Shown: positions 55,402 through 64,000 of the stretch, in pieces | Position numbering within the stretch: the stretch's first letter is position 1 | How the letters are laid out: the number at the start of each line of letters is the position of its first letter | DNA from: Massariosphaeria phaeospora | Lineage: Eukaryota; Ascomycota; Dothideomycetes; Pleosporales | Reading direction: 5' to 3' | Assembly: GCA_011032825.1 (NCBI GenBank) | Contig: JAADJZ010000014.1 | Location: 930,001 to 994,000 of the forward strand | Length of the DNA stretch: 64,000 nt | Notes under the pieces: model-generated | What the model saw: only the letters and a program-made list of their open reading frames with translations | Told to the model about the DNA's origin: nothing | Databases searched by the model: none | Translations under genes and position numbers: made by a program

Positions 55402-58133
55402 TCAAGAAAGTTGATGATTTTGAGCTTGAACCCGGCGCTGGATGTGTGTTCTCGTAGCCTCTAGTGTCCCCGTACATTGGCGGAAAATCGAGGTGATGGC
55501 ATGGAGCTGATCTTCATTGAGCAGTAACACTGGCGGATACTTGACCACGATATCAATTATAAGATCACCAGCAGGAGTAGTTATAGCTTGTTGCCCAACT
55601 CCCTGTTGATGGGCGACCGGTTTGGATATCCCGCCGCCTTGGTAGGAGTGGCGAGGTCCTACGGAGCCTTTAGCAGAGAGTTTATACTGCGTATCAAAGA
55701 CTCTTAGCTCGCGAGTAAATCCACAAATGGCTTGTTGCAACTCAATCTCCATCTCGTGGTGTAGATTGTGACCAACCCTACGCAAGATCGGATGAGGTAT
55801 CTACCGCACTATTAGCATAAATTTGGTAGCTAGAAACGTTGAATCGAACCTCTTTCACGACGAACTCTAATCTGGGCGAGCCGTTCCAGCGAGTATTGTG
55901 GAGAGCTTGGCGGCCCATCACCTGGCGATGTTGGACCAAAACTTTTGAGTCTGAACGCTGACCCTTCTTTATACAGATGTACCCAAAAGAATTTTGTATG
56001 AAAGGCGTTCCAGTATTGTTGTTGTATTGTGTACGCTTGATCACTATCCACTGATGCGGTACACCGAAGTAAATGTTCTCCAAAGATACCTCGAGAGGTT
56101 TCACGAGACTAGAACCTTGGAAGTCCGGCGATATCTCAAAAGTGGTATATTTAGTCAGATCGTCTGTTCTTGGATCCGGTTCACTGGGCACTGAATAATG
56201 TGGCACAGTGGGCACTTGTGGAATCTGCCGGGTTGGCTGAGGTTGATGAAATGAGTATGATGACGGCACTGGCGGCACTTGCGAAAAGTGCGGAGCTGAT
56301 GCGGGAGGTGGAGGTGGTGGATTAGATGATGAAAACGGCGCCGATGTCATATTTACTCGATGTGGGGGAGAAAGTGGCGGCGATTGTGGAAACATGGACC
56401 GTCGAGACGTTTCAGGTATAGGCGACTGTGGATGAGCATCACGACCTTCTTGGCGACTCGACCTGTGCCTCGTCGCGGTCTCTTTGTTATGTCTTGATGT
56501 GGTGTGCCTCTTACTTCCTTGAACCGAACACCGTTAATAAAAGAGATTACAGGGCTAAATTAGGGGTGGAACCTACTGTGCTTTTTGGACGATTTATGAG
56601 CCGTATTTCCGACATCTCCTTCCACAGTGCTACTTGACCTCCCGTCTTTTCTTTTCTTCCTGCGCGTCTTTGGTGACGAGGAAAGGGATAAAGAAGAGGA
56701 GGAAGAGTAATGATAGAGCATGGTTTGAGTAGGGGATGGCGGAGGGAGGCCTCGATTTCGAGAATTAGAGGGAGGCGGTGGTGGCCCTAGTGGGGCTGTT
56801 TGGAGTTGAACATGAGGGGCCATGGGCGGTGGCGGCGGCGGTGGCGGTGGATTTTGATAGGCGACTCCTTGAGGTAATTGAGGCATATGAGAACGCGTAG
56901 GCTGGTTCAGACCAGGTGGCGGTGGTGGTGGAGGATATTGATATGCAACCCCTTGTTGCATTTGAGGTATATGAAACCCCTGAAACCCTACAGTTTGAGG
57001 AAAAGCCGGTAGAGGTGGTGGAGGTGGTGACATTGCATGGTGGTTACTTATGGATCGTATTGGGAGCGGCTTTATGGCTTCTTGAAAATCTGGTTCAGTT
57101 TGTATTTGTTCCTGCAATGTCTGGATTTGGACTGACTCGCTCTGTTCCTGTGGCCTCCGGACGGCGATATTTGGTGATTTCTTATTGGGAAGAGATCTTG
57201 TTACTGTCGACAAATTTTCAGTCCGGAAGGGTGAATGGACTGCCCGCTTTCCCGTAGTGGTATCGCTGCCGTGGTCGGAGTCGTCTTCGACCTTTGGCTG
57301 TAATGTGGCTTTTCTCCTTGTTATAGGTGGTTTTGATACCGAGAATTCAGTCGTTGCAACTTGGCTTTCACTGGGTGCAACCTTGGACTCTTCATCAGTT
57401 TCTGAATTGCTGTCGTCTGAATCACTGGCGGCCTGAAGCTCCGCCAGCCAGTCGCATATGGCATCTTTATTGTCCTCGACATCGACCTCCGTGATGTTAT
57501 CGTCAATCAACTCCTTCTCTAGCGAATCCCAGTTCCGTATATCTGTCAACAAACTTGGGTCTTTCCGACCAGCCCTCACATCTTCATGCAAAGCGATTAG
57601 TCTGGCTCTGAGCTCGGCGCGTATATCGCCTAGTTGTAGTATCGTTCTTTCTTCGTTCTGCTCGATGCGTGCTAGAGAGCCCGTGTGAAGTTGGGTCAGG
57701 AAAAGATTTAGTTTTTCCCCGTGTCTTATCAATTTGATTTTCATCTCATCTCGACGGCCCGTGGTAAATGTCAGTCTGTCGAGAGTGCGCGGGTCTGAGC
57801 CCTTTAGCGACTTGTGGTCAGTAAGGCGCCTTTGCAGATCTCGTAGATCAGTTCTGCATGAGCGTAACAGAGACTGAAGCTCTTCCTGCTGCGCGTCGGT
57901 GGAGCGGTATACAAGCGAATTAGAATCATTGCATTCCTCGTGCAACTCATGTAAAGAGGATCGAAGGGAGTTAACTACTGGTATATGAGCAGACGGCGAA
58001 CAGGAAGACGCGTTGTCTTACCATCTTCTGTGATCGATCTAAACTCTGCTCCCGCATGTTTAAATGACTTGTACAGGTCCCAAGCAAGGTTTCCAAGTGC
58101 GAGAACGTCGAAACCTAGCCCCGGCGTTGCCAT
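55402..58133 (-). CDS. Proline-rich scaffold-like protein with fungal N-terminal helical domain
   Basis: Four exons reconstruct 858 residues: 58133-58022, 57974-56577, 56517-55850 and 55800-55402, summing to 859 codons. The N terminus MATPGLGFDVLALGNLAWDLYKSFKHAG plus SLRSSLHELHEEC matches the short helical domain found at the start of many fungal STAND-type and scaffold proteins. A coiled-coil region (QQEELQSLLRSCRTDLRDLQRRL) follows, then an acidic Ser/Asp segment and several polyproline runs with repeats of the type PQ(M/L)xQGVAYQxPPPP, then a basic RSKRH block. The C-terminal part contains a compact beta-rich-looking domain (VKPLEVSLENIYFGVPHQWIVIKRTQ). There is no NACHT or NB-ARC. The third intron starts with an unusual donor, GTTCGA. 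Polyproline suggests SH3/WW or profilin binding. Confidence 0.82.
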
Positions 58134-61100
58134 AACTAATTATTAGGTTACGAGATTAGGGAACGTCAAAGTCCTATTTTGGCTCCTTTGGTATACCGAG
58201 TGAGAGATCTGCACGCCTCAAGACCTACCTTAGACTGAAGCATTCAGGCACGTGATGTTGCTCTTGTGGGAGTAAAAAGGACGGATACGAATGGCGAGGA
58301 AAATGCGAGTGCGGCCGGTTCGCGGAACTAGCAGGAAGCGGGTTAAATAGACTGGCGAAGGTGGAAAGAGCGACCGGTGAGCAAAGCAAGGCTGTGGTGG
58401 GTGGGGTTGAACTGGGCAGTGCAGTGCATTGCAGACGCCCACAAGGCTGAAAGGGTTGATCTAGACACTCGACATTGCAGTTTGGCCAAAGTCGCCACTA
58501 GGTAATTGGAGAATTGATATGCTGCCTCTAGTCCCGTTGGTGCCTGCGAGGATGATCCGGTGGCCTATAAACCCGTGGACGCTCCATAGTAACTTTAGAA
58601 GACAGTTCGAAACGGACGTGCCATGATCGGCGATGAACGCGATTTTCAGCTCCGAAGAACTTCCAAGGCTCCCACTGTCAGAGTCAGCCATGATGTACTC
58701 GTTGTCGACGGCTCGACTGAATCAGCTGAAAGCTGTGGGTTATCCGAGGAATTTCGCACCGCTGTTCTGCTCACAGGAACGGACGGATAGCTTCCGCGTC
58801 AACAAACAGCTGAAGTGGTAAAGAGCGCCAAAGTTGAAGTTTTGTCGCAAGGCTGATGTTCTGTCATGAGTAATCGTTCTAAAGTCGTCCTCGAGGTAAG
58901 TCGTCATCGGATGCCGCTAAGCCCAGGTTAGCAAGTGGGTCCACTCATCGCGATCAACGCAAATATCGGACGACATATCATTCATCGGATTTTACAAGGA
59001 ACTATCGAAACACTGCCCCCCAGAGAAGGCAACAGATAGACTTCTACTCTGTTGTGCAAGGAGAATAGCGCATTCACACAGAAATAACCACGAAAGCAAA
59101 TCACGAAAGTAAGCACCTGGCGTTTCTCGCATCGGGCGTTCAATCCCTATCAACACATGGAAAGTCTTAGTACTTAGCAAAAGAAACGTCGCACAGTTTC
59201 GGAGCGAGCTCGAATCCCGTCAAACGCCGCAGTGGTTGCCACACCAAAGTCTCGTGCAACCAGAGTTACGAACGCGCTGCCGTTGTGCAATCCACGAGCG
59301 GAGCCAATCTTTACAGCAAATCCACCTCCCGGAATCCCAACTCCGACGCCCATTTACGTTTTTTCCATCCCGAGCCCGCACGACCCCATCAATATTCTCG
59401 CATCCTGCACCCCAACTCCAGGACCACGCCCCTGCTTCTGGATCTGCATCGAAGACGCCGGACAGTCGACCGCCTGCGCAGCAAACACTCGTCATCGCAT
59501 TAACCAAGCAGTGTAGCGGCGTTTTGCAGTAAAAACTCACAGGGGCTGATGATAAACGATGATTTTCCTCAACAGTAGCACTACCAACTGCCAACCGCGA
59601 ACCGCCAACCTTCCCCCTGCAGCCCACACCCCAGAACCCCCAAAACGATGACGACCTACCAATTAGGTAGAAAAAAATCCACCCCCTCTTCCCCACCTCT
59701 CACAATTGCGCATAAGGCAAGCGCAAGGCTAAACCAACATAACCCCCGCGATATTAACACGAGTTCTCAATCACCAAACCCAACCAACCAGAAGCCCGCG
59801 CGCACAACGGCAACACCAACACCTACCCGGTCTCCGGAGTAATTTCGCAATAGCGGTAAAAGATGGCAACATCCCGACTCCAAGCACGCGACGGGTACGG
59901 ATACGTCCATGTCCATGTCCCTGCGCGAAGTTCGCTGTTTACAGACATACTCATGCATACCCGCCTTACAAACCTCACTGCTCAACCTAATCCAACACCA
60001 CAACTATACAACTGGCAATCTAGCTAAGTAGCGATGAGCACAAAGCACACGGTTTTCCGCCTCATAACTCAACTCAACTTCGTAGAGCAAAAAAGCGGCC
60101 CTTCACCCCCAATCAAAACCCCCCAGACCCTTTATTTTTCGCGCAGAACGAGGGGGCTGAAAATCAACTGAACTGTGTTGATTGGAGCCAAGCCGCCGCC
60201 CTGCTGCCCTGCGCACCAACACCGACGCCATGGCCACAGACAGGCCCGCCAAGTCCCCGGGCCTGGGGTGTGCGCTGCTGCTGCTCGTTGAGCCGCAGGG
60301 ACACTGGATAGATTAGATTGCGAGCGAGAACCAAACCATTCAAGGGTCCTCTGTGCGATGACGTCGACGGCTGGTGGACGCGTAGGTAGACGATGACCTG
60401 CCCAACCAACCTAGGTAGGTAGGTAAGGAGACACGCGATTTCAGACCGTATCACGAAAAGAACACCACAGTATCAGCTCCTAAGTGTATCTCCACGCATA
60501 TACACATTGCATCGCATTGGTAATTGTAGTATTGTTTGACATCAGCTCCATTTCAGCTACGTCTCTCAGCTCAATTCAATTCAATTCAAGTCAATTCATC
60601 CCCAATCCCCCCATCACCTGGCATGGCATACATGCCAGAAAAAAAAGAGTCGACAAAATCCACAAGATGCGATAAACAAGGGTTCCCACCAACACAGATA
60701 GTGCACCAGTCGAAGTGAAACGCGCAGAAGCCAAAAGGTGGTATATAAAGGGGTATCTCCAAACTCCAGCTCCACCAGAGAAGTTGTTGTTGTTGGTTGT
60801 GTTGTAGCTGTCTTGAGTCGAACTGTGAGCGACGGACGGGCGAGAAAAGGGGGCGTGACCAGTAGCAGAAACCAAGTCGGATGACAAGGCGATGCACGTA
60901 TTGAAAGCCAGCCTGCCACATGCACCCACGCGCATTGTTCCATCGTTCTTCTCCAGAGAACACACCAACGAACAGGGGGCAATGTTTAGAAATTACAAAA
61001 TAAAGAGGTATTCAAACCCATCCGCTAAGCAACGGGCCATCAAAGGCTCTCTCAACTCAACTCGATTCAAAAAGAAAGTGGTATTAGTAGCCCCGGACCT

Positions 61101-61454
61101 AAACACATTCATCAAATCGTCCAACAGAATGAGAAGTGATTAGAAAAAGTGTGTGTGAATCCGGAAATACTAACAAGGTCGGTCGGTATGGTATGGTATG
61201 GTGCAGTGAAAGAAGAAAAGCGTCCAAAGGCGGACAAAGGGTAAAACAGAGAAGGTAAAGTAAGCACATCAAACATAAACACATGACTGGAAGTGAAAAG
61301 GGGCGCGCAGGGCGTCCTGGCTGGAGACCGAGGCTCGATGCTAGACGGCGACGCTTCTGCGAAAGGGGGCGGAAGGTCGCACCAAAGACGCGCACCAGGT
61401 CGATGGCGCGAGAAGCAGAGCTTGCTTGCAAGGAGCGGGCACGGCTCAGCGCGG
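58134..61454. other. 3.3-kb gene-free stretch
   Basis: The longest gap in the window. No multi-exon model or domain was found. A minus-strand ORF at 58461-58691 begins like a metallophosphoesterase (LKIAFIADHGTS) but goes no further. The right half is rich in short CA/CT tracts. Could hold long untranslated regions or a non-coding transcript; nothing in the sequence proves that. Confidence 0.5.
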
Positions 61455-61853
61455 TCATATTGCCAGGTATGTGAGGCCTGCGGCGAAGACAGCGAGCACG
61501 GCGTTGACGTTCATGTGCGGCGCGGCGCCCTTGAAGTCCTCAGTGCCGGTGGGAGAGGGGGAAGCGCTGGAGCCCGTGGGGTGGACGGAAGAAGTGCCAT
61601 TGCCGGAAGGGTAGTAGGATGGCGCCACGGCCGTGGGCACCACGACGGGCGCAATGGTTGCGACGACGGTGCCGGAGATGGTCGAGGTCTCGTTCGCGAC
61701 GCTGGCCGTGGGCGAGCTGGAGAGAGACACGGTGTTGACGCGGTAGACAGTTGACGTCAGATAGACGGTCGCATCGTATTGGGCGGCCTCGTCAGCGAGC
61801 GCAAAGGTGAGGAAGGCGAAGAGCAAGACGAGGACCTGCTGGAAGGAGCGCAT
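61455..61853 (-). CDS. Small GPI-anchored, Ser/Thr-rich cell-surface protein
   Basis: Single-exon protein of 132 residues. Signal peptide MRSFQQVLVLLFAFLTFALA, then a Ser/Thr/Val-rich chain (VYLTSTVYRVNTVSLSSSPT, NETSTISGTVV) with potential N-glycosylation sites (NETS, NGTS), and a C-terminal hydrophobic tail (NVNAVLAVFAAGLTYLAI) preceded by small residues (GAAPH), the pattern of a GPI-attachment signal. Such proteins sit on the plasma membrane or wall; function is usually structural or unknown. A long pyrimidine-rich leader precedes the ATG. Start at 61853 is the only ATG that gives a signal peptide. Confidence 0.82.
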   Translation of the reverse strand: MRSFQQVLVLLFAFLTFALADEAAQYDATVYLTSTVYRVNTVSLSSSPTASVANETSTISGTVVATIAPVVVPTAVAPSYYPSGNGTSSVHPTGSSASPSPTGTEDFKGAAPHMNVNAVLAVFAAGLTYLAI

Positions 61854-63457
61854 CTTGTCGGCTGTGTGTAGTGTTGTGGAGTTGAGGTGCTGATAGCTGA
61901 TGCGCGTGAATGCGATCGGGTGTTTGCAATGTCGTGGTCTCGAAAAAGAATGGAAGCTGGTGAGTGCGACCGTGTTGGATGGTGTCGTAGACAGAGAACG
62001 GTGTATGTAGTGAGCGTGTGGGTGGTGTGCGACGGCAGTGTTTGTAGAAGAGACAGTGTTGACTGAGAGTGGGCGGTAGTGCAAAAGAGCGTGAGGGCAA
62101 GGCTGCCTGAGCAAGGAGCGAGCTGGTATAAAAGAATGACTGGGTCGAACGGGGTGCGTGGTGGACGGAGCGTTTGAGGAGGACGAGCGGCGGGTTGGGG
62201 CTCTCGTGCCCTCTTAAATCGAGGCGCAATCTCCCATGCGCAATTTCGGCTCCTCCAACTCGTGCGCGGCCAAGGTTGCCAGGAAGGCGGGCGCGGCGCT
62301 ACGCAACCACACGGCCTGCCCACACACCATACGCAGCCTTGCGCAGCGCCCAGCTCGACGGCCAATCTCTGTGCCCTGCTGCCAGGCACGCCCGCCCGCC
62401 AGACGCACCGATCTGCTGCCCACCGCGTGCACGCTCAGCGGCGACGGCGACGCGACCCACAAAAACCGCTCAACACCCAACGCTCGCTATCGTGACCCCA
62501 CCGCAGCGCTGCCTGCCGTGTGCGCGCCTGGCCTCGCACATCTGCCCAGGTGGCCCCAGTAGTTCCCAACTCCAGATCGCCCGCGCGCAGCAACGGCGCG
62601 TGAAACGACGCCAACGAATCGCTGCGAGCGCCGCCGTCGGTCTTCAAACAGGCGACGGTGACCACAACTGCTCGACTAACGAAACGCTCAGGCTACAAGA
62701 CAGGTAGGTGGCACCTTCAGAAACCGCTCCTGTCGCGGCGAGCTTCACGACAGCAATGCGCGCCAACCTATCGAGCACGCCCAACTCTCCATTTCAGCAA
62801 CGTGTTAGTAGGAGGAAGCGCGCGCTGTTGCAATCCCTTGGCGGCTGGCTCTAGCTGAACCCGTCTGTTCTTTGCCGCCCCTGGTGGCCCTAGTCCCTTG
62901 GAAGCAAAAAAAAGACATGGAAATTGGGCGCGTGACAGACGGAAATGCGGAAGATGCAAATGCTTGGTATTTGGTGGTGGAAAGAGAGAAATTACCATTA
63001 CACCGGCCTAGCTTGCCGCAGCTATTGGCTATGACCGACCTAGGCTCTTATAATTGCAACCATCCACCCGCCTCCAGTCATTATGATTGCTCCATGTTGC
63101 CGGTCGTCCAAATACCGTGCCGTCGCCTAGAGAACCACCGTGATTGTGTGAGGCGGCGTATGATAACTACGACTGACCTAGCCTCGCAAAACCCCAACGC
63201 TTGCAAGGAGCCTCCTATAGGATAAGCACACCATGGACCCCGTGCACTCCCATTGCCCCAAAAAGATCCCCGCACGCTACAAATTGCTGTAGTAACTCAG
63301 TGTCACAGCGACTCTGGCGGACTTCGTGATCAGCCTCGTAGATGCGCAAAAGGATAGTATCATCGTTGTAAGTGCGCGGATCGGCCTCGAGTCACTCCTG
63401 GTCTTGAACCTTAGACTGTTTGTGGATTGACGTGCTTCTCCTAATTCGGAGAATTAT
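61854..63457. other. Intergenic with pyrimidine-rich leader
   Basis: 1.6 kb. The first 300 bp upstream of the GPI-protein gene are CT-rich on its coding strand, which fits a highly expressed fungal gene's 5' leader. The GC-rich block at 62200-62700 shows overlapping frames but no gene. Confidence 0.5.
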
Positions 63458-64000
63458 TCAGTCACCCTCAACCACCTCCGTGCTCTCCCACAGCCGCCGG
63501 CAGATCTCCTCCGCTTCATTTCGAACTCGGTCGTTCTCGCTGTCGAAACTCTGTCGACGCTCAAGGTCACCCTCGTCTCGACTGCCCCGGCCGTCCTCGA
63601 AACTGACTCGTGACCGTCGCCGCGTGCTCGGTCCGTCTGCTTCAAGACCGTCATGGAAGCTTGTGGTTGCGCCGTTGCTGCCGTGCCCGTTGGCGGAGCC
63701 ATTAGTGCCCGCCGATTTCGGCCTGCGTGTTTTGCGGCGACTGCCCGGAATCTGCGCAATGCGCTCCACTGCATCTGCGAGGGGGTTGCGATACCTTCGC
63801 ACCACATTGTACTCGACCGCGACATGGTTGAATTGCTGCTGGAGGCGGGGGTCGAGACGCCCTTCGCCGTTGGCGCTGTACGTCATTCCAGAATGGAGGA
63901 AGGTGGGACCGCCAGTCCGGGGTAGGATCACAGGGATCAGCTTGTGCGGCTCTATGTTCGAGGATGCACGCTGGAGCATCAGCTTCTGCTGTGTCCTCGA
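63458..64000 (-). CDS. C-terminal part of a conserved protein, possibly TORC1 subunit Tco89-like (5' end beyond window)
   Basis: Open frame from the window edge to a stop at 63458; about 180 residues are visible. The first part, SRTQQKLMLQRASSNIEP, followed by RLDPRLQQQFNHVAVEYNVVRRYRNPLADAVERI, is a conserved block that I associate with fungal Tco89-like TORC1 components; this is from memory and not certain. The remainder is disordered, Ser/Arg/Glu-rich (RRRSRVSFEDGRGSRDEGD) and ends EEICRRLWESTEVVEGD. No intron is needed. If the assignment holds, the protein is a regulatory subunit of the nutrient-sensing kinase complex at the vacuole. Confidence 0.6.
   Translation of the reverse strand, partial: SRTQQKLMLQRASSNIEPHKLIPVILPRTGGPTFLHSGMTYSANGEGRLDPRLQQQFNHVAVEYNVVRRYRNPLADAVERIAQIPGSRRKTRRPKSAGTNGSANGHGSNGATTSFHDGLEADGPSTRRRSRVSFEDGRGSRDEGDLERRQSFDSENDRVRNEAEEICRRLWESTEVVEGD

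Noticed and set aside
60892..61143. 83-residue plus-strand ORF rich in Lys and Arg
   Set aside because: No recognisable motif, no splice extension, and it lies in low-complexity intergenic sequence.
61900..62400. CT-rich frames encoding Ser/Thr/His/Arg-rich peptides
   Set aside because: Best explained as the pyrimidine-rich leader of the GPI-anchored protein gene rather than coding sequence.
1..64000. CRISPR arrays, bacterial operons or ribosome-binding sites
   Set aside because: No spaced direct-repeat arrays were seen, and the spliced gene structures show this is eukaryotic nuclear DNA.

Overview
The window looks like nuclear DNA of a filamentous ascomycete (Pezizomycotina). The evidence is spliceosomal genes with short introns (about 45-60 nt, GT...AG, with CTRAY-type branch sites) and typical fungal families: Zn2Cys6 regulator, HET protein, LaeA-like methyltransferase, GH71 glucanase, several P450s and many small secreted proteins. 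A Dothideomycete-like plant-associated fungus would fit, but that is inference. Gene models were built by hand by joining reading frames across splice sites; wherever both ends of a gene lie in the window, the joined exon lengths are divisible by three, except for the one gene flagged as frameshifted.

Left part (1-16.4 kb): a monocarboxylate-type MFS transporter (cut by the window edge) is divergent from a Zn2Cys6 regulator. Next come a decayed copper amine oxidase, a 93-residue secreted protein split over three exons, a small membrane-protein gene broken by one base in an A7 run, a CYP59-like P450, a short-chain dehydrogenase, and an 11-exon LaeA-like methyltransferase divergent from a second P450. 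This is a set of tailoring, transport and regulatory genes with no polyketide, peptide or terpene backbone gene in view.

Middle (17-32.5 kb): an ankyrin/F-box-like protein, a transposon-rich gap with a 219-bp MITE and a tRNA-like sequence, a HET-domain protein, a secreted GH71 alpha-1,3-glucanase, a RidA-family protein with a signal peptide, a large flavin amine oxidase (L-amino-acid-oxidase type), and a secreted protein that gains ten cysteines only when two introns are removed.

Right part (33-64 kb): mostly housekeeping or conserved genes (GT34-type glycosyltransferase, F-box proteins, C2HC zinc-finger protein, ABCF ATPase, membrane dipeptidase, a proline-rich scaffold-like protein, a GPI-anchored wall protein, a possible TORC1 subunit). 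Among them is an island at 46.7-51 kb with two more MITE copies, a truncated fourth copy, and two divergently transcribed secreted-protein genes, one with an 8-nt microexon. That divergent secreted pair beside the MITE cluster is the best candidate here for an undescribed system. The MITE family (TIRs starting CACC, 4-bp target duplications) is the clearest mobile-element result.
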